A stretch of DNA of 64,000 nucleotides, from NCBI RefSeq assembly GCF_001696605.3, contig NZ_CP031716.1, positions 806,001 through 870,000 on the forward strand, given 5' to 3'. The position numbers and the translations under genes were made by a program. Below the pieces are notes generated by a model. That model was given only the letters and a program-made list of their open reading frames with translations. It was not told where the DNA came from and did not search any database. Below are positions 1-10,300 of the stretch, piece by piece (position 1 is the stretch's first letter; each line of letters starts with the position of its first letter). The stretch is from Acinetobacter wuhouensis. Its GTDB lineage: Bacteria; Pseudomonadota; Gammaproteobacteria; Pseudomonadales; Moraxellaceae.

Positions 1-485
1 GCCATGCGACACGTAAACGTGACACAATTTTATATCCTGAAGTTCCAGCCGAACAAATCGTACCTCCGCGCTATCGTGGTCGTATCGTATTAACACGTGA
101 TCCAGATGGCGAAGAGCGCTGTGTTGCGTGTAACTTATGTGCTGTTGCATGTCCTGTTGGCTGTATCTCATTACAGAAAGCTGAAAAAGAAGATGGACGT
201 TGGTATCCAGAATTTTTCCGCATCAACTTCTCACGCTGCATTTTCTGCGGTATGTGTGAAGAAGCATGTCCAACAACTGCAATCCAGTTAACACCTGATT
301 TCGAATTAGGTGAATATGTACGTCAAGATCTTGTTTATGAGAAAGAAAACTTACTCATTTCTGGTCCAGGTAAATACCCAGACTACAATTTCTACCGTGT
401 AACTGGTATGGCAATTGATGGTAAAGAAAAAGGTCAAGCGCAACGCGAAAGCGCACCTGTTGACGTACGGAGCTTATTACCATGA
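1..485 (+). CDS. nuoI: NADH-quinone oxidoreductase subunit I (3' part)
   Basis: The 5' end lies outside the window; the frame is open from base 3 to the TGA at 483-485. NuoI is the peripheral-arm subunit of complex I that carries two [4Fe-4S] clusters and passes electrons toward the quinone site. Both ferredoxin-type motifs are visible: [12 protein letters not shown] and [12 protein letters not shown]. The stop overlaps the start of nuoJ by 4 bp (ATGA), so the two are translationally coupled in the nuo operon. Confidence 0.96.
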   Translation, partial: HATRKRDTILYPEVPAEQIVPPRYRGRIVLTRDPDGEERCVACNLCAVACPVGCISLQKAEKEDGRWYPEFFRINFSRCIFCGMCEEACPTTAIQLTPDFELGEYVRQDLVYEKENLLISGPGKYPDYNFYRVTGMAIDGKEKGQAQRESAPVDVRSLLP

Positions 486-1003
486 TGTGGCCATTTTATT
501 TAATGGCTCTCGTGGCCATCGTATCTACGGTTCGTGTTGTGACCAATGCGAATCCAGTACATGCATTATTAAGTTTGATCGTGTCTTTACTTGCTGTTGC
601 AGGGATGTTCTTAACGATTGGTGCTCCATTTGCCGCAGCGCTTGAAATCATTGTCTATGCGGGTGCGATCATGGTGTTGTTCGTATTCGTCGTTATGATG
701 CTGAATCTTGGTCAACATACTGTTGATCAAGAGCGCAAATGGTTGACTTCAGATGCTTGGGCTTATCCTGCACTTATGAGCTTCCTCGTGGGCTTATGTT
801 TAGTGTGGATGTTGGGTTCAAGCTACACGACTGGTGGCGCAGTACTTGGTACTCAAGTTGTTGGGCCAAAAGCTGTTGGTCAATCGCTCTTTACCCACTA
901 TTTATTATTGGTTGAAGTTGCCGCGATGTTATTGCTTGCAGCACTTGTTGCGGCATACCACTTAGGCAAACGTGTACCAAGTGCAGAAGAGGATAAACAG
1001 TAA
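482..1003 (+). CDS. nuoJ: NADH-quinone oxidoreductase subunit J
   Basis: A 173-residue hydrophobic protein with about five membrane helices, of the usual NuoJ length. NuoJ is a membrane-arm subunit of complex I, next to NuoK near the quinone/membrane interface. The glycine-rich third helix ([19 protein letters not shown]) is the family hallmark. The ATG overlaps the nuoI stop, and the TAA shares a base with the nuoK ATG, so it is mid-operon. Confidence 0.96.
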   Translation: MMWPFYLMALVAIVSTVRVVTNANPVHALLSLIVSLLAVAGMFLTIGAPFAAALEIIVYAGAIMVLFVFVVMMLNLGQHTVDQERKWLTSDAWAYPALMSFLVGLCLVWMLGSSYTTGGAVLGTQVVGPKAVGQSLFTHYLLLVEVAAMLLLAALVAAYHLGKRVPSAEEDKQ

Positions 1004-1311
1004 TGGGCAACATTCCTTTAGAACATGGTTTAATCGTTGCAACCATCCTTTTTGCACTGGGTTTATACGGTGTAATGGTTCGTCGCAATATTTTATTTAT
1101 GTTAATGAGCCTTGAGATCATGATGAATGCAGCAGCATTGGCATTCGTTGTGGCAGGAAGTGCATGGGCACAACCTGATGGTCAAATTATGTTTATTTTG
1201 ATCCTTACTCTTGCTGCGGCAGAGGCTTGTATCGGTCTTGCGATCGTCCTTCAGTACTATCATCGCTTCCATCACTTGGATGTAGATGCTGCTAGTGAGA
1301 TGCGCGGATGA
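1003..1311 (+). CDS. nuoK: NADH-quinone oxidoreductase subunit K
   Basis: A 102-residue protein with three membrane helices, matching the usual NuoK length. NuoK (the Mrp/ND4L homologue) is part of the proton path of complex I. The conserved buried glutamates are visible in [11 protein letters not shown] and [11 protein letters not shown]. It starts on the last base of the nuoJ stop and overlaps the nuoL start by 4 bp. Confidence 0.96.
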   Translation: MGNIPLEHGLIVATILFALGLYGVMVRRNILFMLMSLEIMMNAAALAFVVAGSAWAQPDGQIMFILILTLAAAEACIGLAIVLQYYHRFHHLDVDAASEMRG

Positions 1312-3197
1312 GTTATTTATATTTAACGATTTTATTCCCGCTCATTGGTTTTATCCTTTTAGCGGCAGGGCGTAATAAACTTCCTGAAAATGTAGCAGCA
1401 ATTATTGGCGCGGGTTCAGTTGGTCTTTCTGCATTATTTGCATTGATCGCGGGCATGGACTTTGTCAATACTGGTTCAGTTGCACAGACTCAACATCTTT
1501 GGACTTGGTTCAATGTGGGTGGTTTTGCGCCAGGTGTCAGCTTACATTTAGACGGCTTATCATTGTTAATGATGGGCATGATCACAGGTGTGGGTTTCTT
1601 AATTCACATTTTCGCTACGTGGTATATGCGTGGTGAAGAAGACTTCGCACGTTTCTTCTCATATTTCAACTTATTCGTTGCAAGCATGCTTGTGCTTGTA
1701 TTGGGTGACAACTTAGCGTTGTTATTCTTAGGTTGGGAAGGCGTAGGTCTGTGTTCTTATCTATTGATTGGTTATTACTACCAAAATCCTGCAAATGGTT
1801 TTGCTGCACTTAAAGCTTTCACTGTAACACGTGTGGGTGATGTATTTTTACTGATCGCGTTGTTCTTGCTTTACCAACAATTTGGTACTTTACATATCGG
1901 TACGATTGTTGAAACAGCACCACAAGTTTTAGCACTTGATCATAATTTAGCGCTTTGGACTTCATTGATGTTGTTCTTGGGTGCTGCGGGTAAATCTGCA
2001 CAAATCCCATTACAAACATGGTTGGCAGATGCGATGGCTGGTCCTACACCAGTATCAGCATTAATCCACGCTGCAACAATGGTAACAGCAGGTGTTTACT
2101 TGTGCTGCCGTATGTTCTCTGTGTTTGAAATGACACCAGAAGTAATGCAGTTCATCTCGATTACAGGTGCTGTAACATTATTGGTTGCTGGTTTTGCTGC
2201 ATTGGTTCAAACCGACATCAAACGTATTCTTGCTTACTCAACTATGAGTCAGCTCGGTTATATGTTTATGGCTGTAGGTGCTGAAGCTTACCAAGCTGGT
2301 CTATTCCATATGCTTTCTCACGCATTCTTCAAGGCATTATTATTCTTGTCTTCTGGTGCGGTGATCTTGGCGTATCATCATGAACAAAACATCTTCAAAA
2401 TGGGTGGTTTGCGTCATAAAAACAAATTCTTATTTGCGTGTTTCTTGATCGGTGGTGGTGCATTAGCTGCTATTCCATTTGCAACCATTGGCTTCTTCTC
2501 AAAAGATGCGATCTTGGGTGCTGTATGGGTTCAAGGTCAGTCAATTGCAACATTCGGTTGGTTGTATTGGGTCGGTGTAGCAGGTGCATTCTTAACTTCG
2601 ATTTATACATTCCGTTTAATCTGGGTTGTATTCTTCGGTGAAGAAAAAACTCCTTATCACGAAATCAAAGGTGCAACTTACTGGTTACCTCTTGGTATTC
2701 TTGCAGTACTTTCAACAGGTTTAGCTTATTTCCTAAAAGCACCTGTGGAAAAAGCACTAACTGCTGCAAAAATTCCTGTATTTGAAGTGTCAGAAGCTTT
2801 AACACACGGTATGCATTCTGCTGAATATACCGCAGTGGGTATTGCACTTGTTGGTCTTGCTGTTGGTGTTGTGCTATTTGCTTTTGCTTATAAATCAGTT
2901 AAAGCATTCGCAGCAACAACTTTAGGCGCTGGTCTTGCCAATATCTGCCGTAATGCATTTGGTTTTGATTCTTTATACAACATTGTATTTGTTCAACCTT
3001 ATTTATTGATTGCGAAAATTTTAGGTCGTGATCCAATTGATGGCTTGTGGCTTGTATTACCTGCGATTGTGAAAGGTGGTAACAAATTTACAAGTACCCG
3101 TCAAACAGGTTCATTACGTGAATATGCATCAAGTATGTCACTCGGTGTAGTGGTATTGCTGATGATCTTGATCGTGATTCAGGTAGTGGGGAAATAA
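1308..3197 (+). CDS. nuoL: NADH-quinone oxidoreductase subunit L
   Basis: A 629-residue antiporter-like membrane subunit with many transmembrane helices. NuoL is the distal proton-pumping subunit of complex I and carries the long lateral helix at its C-terminus. The family core is plain: [17 protein letters not shown], then TRVGDVFLL, then [20 protein letters not shown]. The ATG overlaps the nuoK stop, and nuoM begins 1 bp after this stop. Confidence 0.97.
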   Translation: MSYLYLTILFPLIGFILLAAGRNKLPENVAAIIGAGSVGLSALFALIAGMDFVNTGSVAQTQHLWTWFNVGGFAPGVSLHLDGLSLLMMGMITGVGFLIHIFATWYMRGEEDFARFFSYFNLFVASMLVLVLGDNLALLFLGWEGVGLCSYLLIGYYYQNPANGFAALKAFTVTRVGDVFLLIALFLLYQQFGTLHIGTIVETAPQVLALDHNLALWTSLMLFLGAAGKSAQIPLQTWLADAMAGPTPVSALIHAATMVTAGVYLCCRMFSVFEMTPEVMQFISITGAVTLLVAGFAALVQTDIKRILAYSTMSQLGYMFMAVGAEAYQAGLFHMLSHAFFKALLFLSSGAVILAYHHEQNIFKMGGLRHKNKFLFACFLIGGGALAAIPFATIGFFSKDAILGAVWVQGQSIATFGWLYWVGVAGAFLTSIYTFRLIWVVFFGEEKTPYHEIKGATYWLPLGILAVLSTGLAYFLKAPVEKALTAAKIPVFEVSEALTHGMHSAEYTAVGIALVGLAVGVVLFAFAYKSVKAFAATTLGAGLANICRNAFGFDSLYNIVFVQPYLLIAKILGRDPIDGLWLVLPAIVKGGNKFTSTRQTGSLREYASSMSLGVVVLLMILIVIQVVGK

Positions 3198-3198
3198 G

Positions 3199-4809
3199 AT
3201 GGAAATCACAAACAATTGGATTTTACCCGCACTGATTCTTGTACCTTTTATTGCAGGTTTTGCGTGTTGGTTAGTCGATAAACTTGATCAACATTTACCT
3301 CGTTATATCGCACTTGTGGGTATGCTCGTTACTTTGGGCTTGACTCTCATTTTGTGGCAACAAGGTGGATTTAGCTATGAGTTGGGACAAAAAGTCCCCG
3401 CTTGGGCTGCCGAATTTTATTTACCATGGATTAAAACTCTTGGTATTAATATTCATTTAGCTGTAGATGGTCTTTCACTTCTGATGGTTGGTTTGACTGC
3501 ATTACTGGGTGTACTTGCAGTGGGCTGTTCATGGGGTGAAATTCAAAAGAATGTCGGTTTCTTCCACTTAAACCTTTTATGGTCTTTGGGTGGTGTAATC
3601 GGTGTTTTCCTTGCGATCGATATGTTCTTGTTCTTCTTCTTCTGGGAGATGATGCTGGTTCCGATCTACTTCTTGATCGCACTTTGGGGGCATAAAGGCG
3701 CAGATGGTAAATCACGTGTTTACGCAGCGACTAAGTTCTTCATCTATACGCAAGTTGCTGGTTTAATCATGCTCATCGGTATCCTAGGCTTAGTGGTCTA
3801 CGGTTACATGATGACAGGCATGATCGGTTTTGATTACAACTATTTATTAGCTGTTGCCAATACTTTAGATCAACAAGCACCACACATTGCTTATGCATTG
3901 ATGATCTGTTTGTTTATCGGTTTTGCGGTAAAACTTCCAGTTTTCCCATTACATGGTTGGTTACCAGATGCGCATGCGCAAGCACCTACAGCAGGTTCTG
4001 TAGACTTGGCAGGTATCTTGATTAAAACTGCGGCTTACGGTTTATTACGTTTTGTGATTCCGTTCTTCCCAGCAGCGTCTGCACAATTTGCTGATATTGC
4101 AATTATTCTTGGTTTAGTTGGTATTTTCTACGGCGCTTGGTGTGCTTTCCAACAAACAGATATGAAGCGTTTACTTGCGTATACATCTATTTCGCACATG
4201 GGCTTTGTATTACTCGCGCTTTATGCAGGTAATATCTTAACGTTCCAAGGCTTAATGATCATGATGTTAGCGCATGGTTTATCTTCTGCTGCATTGTTCA
4301 TTATGTGTGGTCAAGTGTATGAGCGTTTACATACACGTGATTTACGTTTGATGGGTGGTATTCGTGGTCAATTCCAATATTTACCATTCTTCTTAATGTT
4401 CTTCGTATCAGCACTTGTAGGTATTCCTGGTCTAGGTAACTTTATTGGTGAATTCCTGATTCTTATGGGTTCATTTGCTAAGTTCCCTACATTTACTATC
4501 ATTGCTGCGATTAGTTTAGTTTTTGCAGGTCTTTATGGTTTGATTTTGATCCATAAAGCATTATTTGGTACGCCAAATGAAGAGCAAAAACAGCATTATG
4601 CAAGCCCATTAAAAGACTTAAATGTTCGTGAAACAGTGATTTTATTGATTTGTGCATTCGGCCTAGTTTGGTTGGGTATTTACCCACAAAGCTTCCTTGA
4701 TATTTCAAACTCAAGTATGGCGTGGATTGCAAATAGCTATATCCCTGTTCAAAATGTTGTAGATACAGTTCAACAAGTTGTATCTCAACAAAATGTGGAG
4801 ATCCAATAG
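3199..4809 (+). CDS. nuoM: NADH-quinone oxidoreductase subunit M
   Basis: A 536-residue antiporter-like proton-pumping subunit of complex I, homologous to NuoL and NuoN. Visible core motifs are FFFWEMMLVPIYFLIALWG (with the conserved Glu on helix 5), KLPVFPLHGWLPDAHAQAPT and the helix-12 region LLAYTSISHMGFVLLAL. It follows nuoL by 1 bp and precedes nuoN by 2 bp, so all three large pumps are expressed as one block. Confidence 0.97.
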   Translation: MEITNNWILPALILVPFIAGFACWLVDKLDQHLPRYIALVGMLVTLGLTLILWQQGGFSYELGQKVPAWAAEFYLPWIKTLGINIHLAVDGLSLLMVGLTALLGVLAVGCSWGEIQKNVGFFHLNLLWSLGGVIGVFLAIDMFLFFFFWEMMLVPIYFLIALWGHKGADGKSRVYAATKFFIYTQVAGLIMLIGILGLVVYGYMMTGMIGFDYNYLLAVANTLDQQAPHIAYALMICLFIGFAVKLPVFPLHGWLPDAHAQAPTAGSVDLAGILIKTAAYGLLRFVIPFFPAASAQFADIAIILGLVGIFYGAWCAFQQTDMKRLLAYTSISHMGFVLLALYAGNILTFQGLMIMMLAHGLSSAALFIMCGQVYERLHTRDLRLMGGIRGQFQYLPFFLMFFVSALVGIPGLGNFIGEFLILMGSFAKFPTFTIIAAISLVFAGLYGLILIHKALFGTPNEEQKQHYASPLKDLNVRETVILLICAFGLVWLGIYPQSFLDISNSSMAWIANSYIPVQNVVDTVQQVVSQQNVEIQ

Positions 4810-4811
4810 TC

Positions 4812-6314
4812 ATGAATACCACTGTATCATTTTCGGATCTCATGCCTTTAGCACCAGTATTTATTGTTGCTTTAACGGCTGTTGTAGTGATGATTTTAAC
4901 CGCGATCAAGCGTAATCATAATTTGATTGCGACTGCATCGGTGGTGGGTTTAAACCTTGCTGCAATTGATATTTTATTCATGATGTTTGGTGGGAGTTTT
5001 GCACCATCAAATGTCATGAATATGTTTATGGTTGATCCATTTACATTGTTTTACCAGCTTACAATTCTGATTGCAGCATTGGCTTGTTCTACATTGTCTC
5101 ATGCGTATATTGAAACGTATAAAGATAACCGTGAAGAACTTTATATCTTGATGTTGGCTTCAGTTGCTGGTGCGATGTTAATGGTGGCAAGTGCTCACTA
5201 TGCTTCGTTCTTTATTAGCTTAGAGTTAATGTCGATTCCTGTTTACGGTTTATTGGCTTATACGTATCAACGTGAAAAATCTTTGGAAGCGGGTATTAAA
5301 TATCTCGTGCTTTCAGCAACTGCTTCTGCAATGTTATTGATGGGTATGGCATATATCTATGCTTATACAGGTTCATTAACATTCTACGAATCTTTCCAAG
5401 GGTTGTTCCAAGCGATTCAAACGGGTCATGCAGCAGTGATTATCGGACTTGGTCTGATCATCTTTGCCATTGGTTTCAAATTGTCTCTTGCTCCATTCCA
5501 CAAATGGACACCAGATGTTTACCAAGGTGCGCCTGCGCCAATCGCGACTTTCTTAGCAACTGTTGCTAAGGTTGCAACCATTGGTTTAATGGTTCGTTAT
5601 TTGCTTACTTCGGGTGCAATTTTAGTTCCTTCAATGATTACGATTTTGACTGTGATTGCAGTACTTTCGATCCTTGTAGGTAACTTCCTTGCAGTTCGTC
5701 AAGTGAACTTAAAACGTATCTTGGGTTATTCATCAATCGCACACTTCGGTTATTTATTGATTGCTTTAATCAGCATGACCTATGCAAGCCTTGGCAGTGT
5801 GAGCGTTTATGTGGTGACTTATACATTGACAACAATCGGTGCTTTTGGTGCGGTTGCGTTGATGTCTAGCCCATATAACAACGTTGATGAAGCTGAATCA
5901 CTTGCGGATTACCGTGGTTTGTTCTGGCGTCGTCCTGTTCTTACTGCAACTTTGACTGTGATGATGTTATCTCTTGCAGGTATTCCATTAACAGCAGGTT
6001 TCATTGGTAAGTTCATGGTGGTGATGGCTGCTGTAACAACTCAACATTGGTTCCTTGCTGCAATGGTTGTTGTGGGTAGTGGTATTGGTTTGTACTATTA
6101 CTTACGTGTCATGATCGTGATGTATATGACTCCACCAGAAAACCCACGTATCGACGCAGTTGATCATTGGGGACAAAAAGTGGGTGGTATCATGGTTCTT
6201 GGCGCTGCTGCATTAGTATTATTAATCGGTATTTACCCAGACCCAATCATCAATTTTGCATTGAAGTCTGAAATTTTATCTCCGTTGCACTTTTTAATGA
6301 GTCAACAACAGTAA
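4812..6314 (+). CDS. nuoN: NADH-quinone oxidoreductase subunit N
   Basis: The 500-residue last gene of the nuo operon and third antiporter-like pump. Conserved elements are SLELMSIPVYGLLAY (helix-5 Glu), FKLSLAPFHKWTPDVYQGAP (helix-7/8 Lys) and RILGYSSIAHFGYLLIAL. It is followed directly by a strong stem-loop terminator, so the operon ends here. Confidence 0.97.
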   Translation: MNTTVSFSDLMPLAPVFIVALTAVVVMILTAIKRNHNLIATASVVGLNLAAIDILFMMFGGSFAPSNVMNMFMVDPFTLFYQLTILIAALACSTLSHAYIETYKDNREELYILMLASVAGAMLMVASAHYASFFISLELMSIPVYGLLAYTYQREKSLEAGIKYLVLSATASAMLLMGMAYIYAYTGSLTFYESFQGLFQAIQTGHAAVIIGLGLIIFAIGFKLSLAPFHKWTPDVYQGAPAPIATFLATVAKVATIGLMVRYLLTSGAILVPSMITILTVIAVLSILVGNFLAVRQVNLKRILGYSSIAHFGYLLIALISMTYASLGSVSVYVVTYTLTTIGAFGAVALMSSPYNNVDEAESLADYRGLFWRRPVLTATLTVMMLSLAGIPLTAGFIGKFMVVMAAVTTQHWFLAAMVVVGSGIGLYYYLRVMIVMYMTPPENPRIDAVDHWGQKVGGIMVLGAAALVLLIGIYPDPIINFALKSEILSPLHFLMSQQQ

Positions 6315-6341
6315 TCGCAAAAAACTATTGCGGTTAACAAA

Positions 6342-6370
6342 AAAAGCCCTCATTCATTGAGGGCTTTTCT
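6342..6370 (+). terminator. Rho-independent terminator of the nuo operon
   Basis: A perfect 11-bp stem, AAAAGCCCTCA / TGAGGGCTTTT, with a 5-nt loop, lies 28 bp after the nuoN stop and has a T-rich 3' arm. Confidence 0.9.
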
Positions 6371-6392
6371 TATCTCTTATATAAAAAACATT

Positions 6393-6398
6393 TATAAT
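6393..6398 (+). promoter_or_regulatory. Possible -10 element for upp
   Basis: A consensus TATAAT lies 38 bp before the GTG start of upp and just after the nuo terminator. The matching -35 region is poor, so this is only a candidate. Confidence 0.35.
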
Positions 6399-6435
6399 AG
6401 TGGAAATTTACTTTTATCCTTTTAGGTGTACTCCC

Positions 6436-7071
6436 GTGTCTATTCAAGAAATTCGTCATCCGCTTATTCGTCATAAATTAGGTTTATTACGTCGTGCTGA
6501 TATAAGTACTAAGAATTTCCGTGAACTTGCCCAAGAAGTCACTATGCTTTTAACGTATGAAGCAACAAAGGATTTACCTGTATGTGACCATGAAATTGAT
6601 GGTTGGAATGGTAAGGTGACTGTCGATCGTATTGCGGGTAAAAAAATTACGGTTGTACCTATTCTACGTGCAGGTATTGGCATGTTGGATGGTTTTTTAA
6701 ATTTGATTCCAAGTGCTAAAGTGTCAGTGTTAGGTTTAGAGCGTGATGAAGAAACGCTTGAAGCACGTACTTACTATAAAAAATTAGTCCCAGATGTACA
6801 AAACCGTTTAGCCATGATTATTGATCCAATGTTGGCAACAGGTTCTTCGCTTGTTGCAGCAATCGATGTATTAAAAGCTAGCGGTTGTAAAGATATTCGT
6901 GTCATGGTGTTGGTTGCTGCACCTGAAGGGATTAAACGAGTCGAAGAAGCGCATCCTGATGTGACGATTTTTACAGCATCTATTGACCAAGGTTTAAATG
7001 CAAATGGCTATATCGTACCTGGTTTAGGAGATGCTGGAGACAAGATCTTTGGTAGTGTGCAAAAAGATTAA
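6436..7071 (+). CDS. upp: Uracil phosphoribosyltransferase
   Basis: Salvage enzyme making UMP from uracil and PRPP in the cytoplasm. The PRPP-binding loop is [19 protein letters not shown] and the uracil-binding end is [14 protein letters not shown]. The reading frame opens at 6400, but homology begins with [18 protein letters not shown], so I place the start at GTG 6436. This gives 211 residues, close to the roughly 208 of the E. coli enzyme. It is a single-gene unit between two terminators. Confidence 0.95.
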   Translation: MSIQEIRHPLIRHKLGLLRRADISTKNFRELAQEVTMLLTYEATKDLPVCDHEIDGWNGKVTVDRIAGKKITVVPILRAGIGMLDGFLNLIPSAKVSVLGLERDEETLEARTYYKKLVPDVQNRLAMIIDPMLATGSSLVAAIDVLKASGCKDIRVMVLVAAPEGIKRVEEAHPDVTIFTASIDQGLNANGYIVPGLGDAGDKIFGSVQKD

Positions 7072-7086
7072 AAATTTAGTATGATC

Positions 7087-7117
7087 AAAGGAGGCTATGG
7101 GGAGCCTCCTTTTTTTA
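7087..7117 (+). terminator. Rho-independent terminator after upp
   Basis: A perfect 10-bp stem AAAGGAGGCT / AGCCTCCTTT with a 6-nt loop, followed by a run of T, starts 15 bp after the upp stop. Confidence 0.9.
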
Positions 7118-7139
7118 TTATAAATTTAAAGAGAAAAAA

Positions 7140-8291
7140 ATGTTTCGTAAGGGGATAGTTACATTTTTTGATGATGCGTTGGGTAAGGGATTCATCGAAA
7201 TAAATACAGATCAACAGTCAGTTGGTTTTTTACTTGAAGATTTTTCAAATGCATCACTTTTGCCACAAGTAGGTGAGAGGGTTAAATGTGTTGTGTTAGA
7301 ACAAGATGGAGAATTATTGGCAAAATTTATTGTTCGCCTAGATCATAAAAACCATAATGGTGATGCAAAAAAACAGCCTGTAGTTAATGCGATTAATGAT
7401 GATCATTCGTTTGAGAATATTCAAACTGTTCGAAAGATGCTGAAGAAAAGAAGAATTAATCTTGAAAATGAAAATACAGCGATAGACTCTAAGTTAAATG
7501 AGATAAAACCAGTTGAACACATAGATGCTATTCAGCCTGATGAGCATATTCAGTTAGAAGATACACTCACACAGCGCGAAGTGATCTTAGATGACCTTGT
7601 TGAAGTTGAATTTAGTCAAGTTTCAGCAGAAGTTGAAAATACCCAAATATCTACTGAGGAAAATAACAAATCAGTTGATAATCAAATAGTTGAAATAGAT
7701 GAAAATGAAGACCTTGAGAGAACGAGTTTAAAAGATTACAGCCCTGAAAGTATTGATCTGTCAGAAGTTCTAAATGAGCCAACTGCAACTAAAATTGCAG
7801 AAATTCAACCAATAGAAGTACAAACTCAGCCGAATGAAAATACATATGATCATGTAGACAATGAGCAATTAGAAAATGACCAAGTTGTATCAGCTGCTTG
7901 CGCTTCAACAGTCGCAGCTGAGATGGTTTTATCCGAACAAACTGATATTCAACAAAACCATCAATATTTAAGTAATCAGGTTGATCAACAGTTGCTTGAA
8001 AAAAATATGAACTTTAATTTTTTTCAAAGATTTATTCAAAAAATTAAAGTAAAATTTTTATATTCAAAAAGAAAGCAAGGCACCAAAGTGAAAATGGATA
8101 GTACACGTTTCCACTTAAATCCTTTGATTGTGGTGATGGGGACATTTGTATTACTGTGTTTGGGGAGTGTTAAATATGCTTATGAGCGTTATCAGCAGTA
8201 TAAAGTTGAAACGGAATTGAAACTTCAACAATATGAAAAGCAGCAACAGGACGTGATCAAAAAACAAAAACAAGAAGCACATGCGAGATAA
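7140..8291 (+). CDS. Membrane-anchored protein with N-terminal cold-shock-like domain
   Basis: A 383-residue protein in three parts. Residues 1-67 resemble a divergent cold-shock (OB-fold) domain: GIVTFFDDALGKGFIEI stands where the RNP1 motif would be. Residues about 70-300 are acidic, rich in Glu, Asn, Gln and Thr, and look disordered. One membrane helix lies at about 326-347 (LNPLIVVMGTFVLLCLGSV), followed by a charged, Gln-rich, probably coiled-coil tail. The next two genes repeat the N-terminal domain. The aromatic nucleic-acid-binding residues are only partly kept, so RNA binding is an inference. Confidence 0.75.
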   Translation: MFRKGIVTFFDDALGKGFIEINTDQQSVGFLLEDFSNASLLPQVGERVKCVVLEQDGELLAKFIVRLDHKNHNGDAKKQPVVNAINDDHSFENIQTVRKMLKKRRINLENENTAIDSKLNEIKPVEHIDAIQPDEHIQLEDTLTQREVILDDLVEVEFSQVSAEVENTQISTEENNKSVDNQIVEIDENEDLERTSLKDYSPESIDLSEVLNEPTATKIAEIQPIEVQTQPNENTYDHVDNEQLENDQVVSAACASTVAAEMVLSEQTDIQQNHQYLSNQVDQQLLEKNMNFNFFQRFIQKIKVKFLYSKRKQGTKVKMDSTRFHLNPLIVVMGTFVLLCLGSVKYAYERYQQYKVETELKLQQYEKQQQDVIKKQKQEAHAR

Positions 8292-8341
8292 GTTTAAAGA
8301 CTTAAGCGATGTGTTTCAGTTTTCATGAAAAGAGAATGTTT

Positions 8342-8866
8342 ATGTTTTATTTGGGGCAAGTGATTGAATACCATGAAGACAAGGGCTATGGGCTCTTGTT
8401 GGATCAGGATTCAGCAGAAACAGTTAAATTCTTGATTGATGATTTTCCTCGGCAAGGTGGTCAGCCGAAAAAAGGGGAAACGGTAAAGTATATTGTCATC
8501 AATCATAAGGGCGTGATTAAAGCACATCAAATGGTACGTTTAGATGTAGCGATGAGTAATGAGCTGTTAAATAAAAAGGTTGATATTTCAAAGCAAAAAA
8601 ATATTCTGAAAAAAGGTAAACACAATGGCAGTAAATTTGGCATTGTATCAGTCGTTATTTCGGTTATTTTTGTTGGGTTGATTTATTTTGTTTTCGCAGC
8701 TTGGGGACAATATAAAACGTATCAAAATGAGCAAAGTGCGAAGTTTGCCTTATTGGAGAGTCAGCAAAGGCAAATTGTAGAACAACAGCGTAAAGAAGTT
8801 GGGCATGTGAAATCAGTGCATTTTAGTGAAAAGTCTAAAGATGCACTAAATGAGAATGCTAAATAA
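8342..8866 (+). CDS. Small membrane protein with cold-shock-like domain
   Basis: A 174-residue paralogue of the preceding and following genes. A cold-shock-like domain fills residues 1-70 (KGYGLL at the RNP1 position, FLIDDFP at the RNP2 position). A membrane helix lies at about 100-120, followed by a charged Gln/Glu-rich tail. An in-frame GTG lies at 8309 and an ATG at 8336, but ATG 8342 gives the N-terminus that aligns best with the paralogue at 8960 and sits at a good distance from AAGAGA. Function unknown. Confidence 0.75.
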   Translation: MFYLGQVIEYHEDKGYGLLLDQDSAETVKFLIDDFPRQGGQPKKGETVKYIVINHKGVIKAHQMVRLDVAMSNELLNKKVDISKQKNILKKGKHNGSKFGIVSVVISVIFVGLIYFVFAAWGQYKTYQNEQSAKFALLESQQRQIVEQQRKEVGHVKSVHFSEKSKDALNENAK

Positions 8867-8959
8867 TACATTGTAATTTTAGTTTTTAAGCTCATATTTT
8901 TCATTCGAAAGGGAACAAGGCTATAATACGATGAGTAAATCAAGTAATGAGGCATTGTA

Positions 8960-9253
8960 ATGAAATCTGAATATCAACAAGGGAAAATAAAGCAATACCA
9001 TTCAGACAAAGGCTTTGGCTTTATTGGTGGGCTTGAGCAAGATATTTTCTTTCACATTTCAGATTTTCCTTTGGAAGAAGGTGAGCCTAAGCGCAATGAA
9101 AGAGTGAAATTTTTGGTGGTTGAAAACGGTGATAAAGTGAAAGCCGTTAAAATCGAACGTGTAGAAGACAATTCTGCAAAAGCAAAAAAGACCAAAGTAG
9201 TTAAACACAATAACGCGATTACCGATAGTTTATTGTCAAATTTTAGAAAGTAA
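8960..9253 (+). CDS. Cold-shock-domain protein
   Basis: A 97-residue soluble protein. Residues about 7-70 form a recognisable cold-shock domain with good RNP1 (KGFGFIGG) and RNP2 (DIFFHISDF) motifs. The tail is short and Lys-rich. It is the most canonical of three consecutive cold-shock-domain genes and lacks the membrane anchor of the other two. It probably binds single-stranded RNA or DNA. A terminator follows. Confidence 0.85.
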   Translation: MKSEYQQGKIKQYHSDKGFGFIGGLEQDIFFHISDFPLEEGEPKRNERVKFLVVENGDKVKAVKIERVEDNSAKAKKTKVVKHNNAITDSLLSNFRK

Positions 9254-9273
9254 GTTATTGATAAGTGAAATAA

Positions 9274-9296
9274 AAAAGCTCCATGTGGAGCTTTTT
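9274..9296 (+). terminator. Stem-loop terminator after the cold-shock gene cluster
   Basis: A perfect 10-bp stem AAAAGCTCCA / TGGAGCTTTT with a 2-nt loop. A/T-rich arms on both sides mean it can act in both directions, serving also the convergent LysR gene. Confidence 0.85.
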
Positions 9297-9336
9297 GCAT
9301 TTGATTGAATAGGAAATATATATATCAGATTAACAA

Positions 9337-10218
9337 TTATTTTTCTTCGCAAAACTTCATAAAAGCTTTTAAGCCAGGCCCCTGATATTTTTGGCGGTGA
9401 ACTAGCATAAATAAAGGACGAGTCAGTTGCCAGAATGGTGTGTTTAAAATCACCAATTGACCTTTATCGATTAAAGGTTGGATGGCTAATTTAGAAATAC
9501 ATGACATGCCTAAACCACCAGCAACGATTTTAAGAATCGCTTCGTTATGTCCAAGTGTTAGACGGATATTAGCATCTTCTAAATCTTTCAATATTGCATT
9601 ATCAAAGACTTCACGTGTTCCTGAACCTTCCTCACGTAAAATCCATTCTACATGTTGGAAATCAGATTGTCTGAGTTCACGGTGTAAATTGGCTAGAGGA
9701 TGACTTGGTGCGCAACACACAGCCAGTTCATCATCACGCCAATGGATACATTGCAGTTGTGGTAGGAAACAAGAACCTTCAATTAATGCTAAATCAAGCT
9801 GAAATTGATTAACAGCTTCAATCATTTGACGGGTATTGCCTACTTGAAGTTGTAAATGCGCTTGAGGTTGTTCTTGTAAAAAATCAGCCATTAAATCAGG
9901 CATTAAGTAATCACTAATGGTCAGTGTTGCACCAATTCGAAGATCAATACTTTGTAATTCACCTTTGGCTGCTTGTTCAAAAGCTTCACAGCGCCCTAAA
10001 ATTTCTAAAGCTTGAGGAAGCAAGAAGCGACCAAGATCGTTCAGTTGTAAGCGCTTTCCAAGACGATCAAATAAAGGCGCACCTAAGCCATCTTCTAAAT
10101 CTGCCAAAGCCATACTTGCCGCACTTTGAGTCAGCCGAACAGCATCACTCGCTTTGGTCACGGTGCCTTCTTGAGCAACGGCAACGAAAACAGCCAATTG
10201 GCGTAAAGTCATTCTCAT
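9337..10218 (-). CDS. finR: LysR-family regulator, FinR-like, divergent from fpr
   Basis: A 293-residue LysR-type transcription factor. The N-terminal winged helix-turn-helix covers residues 1-60 (LRQLAVFVAVAQEGTVTKAS, then LTQSAASMALADLEDGL), and the rest is the substrate-binding domain. It is divergent from the ferredoxin-NADP reductase gene with an 82-bp gap. Pseudomonas finR has the same arrangement and activates fpr under oxidative or sulfur stress. The name rests on this synteny and on family, so it is inferred. Confidence 0.75.
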   Translation of the reverse strand: MRMTLRQLAVFVAVAQEGTVTKASDAVRLTQSAASMALADLEDGLGAPLFDRLGKRLQLNDLGRFLLPQALEILGRCEAFEQAAKGELQSIDLRIGATLTISDYLMPDLMADFLQEQPQAHLQLQVGNTRQMIEAVNQFQLDLALIEGSCFLPQLQCIHWRDDELAVCCAPSHPLANLHRELRQSDFQHVEWILREEGSGTREVFDNAILKDLEDANIRLTLGHNEAILKIVAGGLGMSCISKLAIQPLIDKGQLVILNTPFWQLTRPLFMLVHRQKYQGPGLKAFMKFCEEK

Positions 10219-10300
10219 GCGTATAGCCTTAACATTTTAAATTTTCATAGAATTGGAGTCATGCTACCATGAGCACTATCATCCATGCCACGAAGAAATC

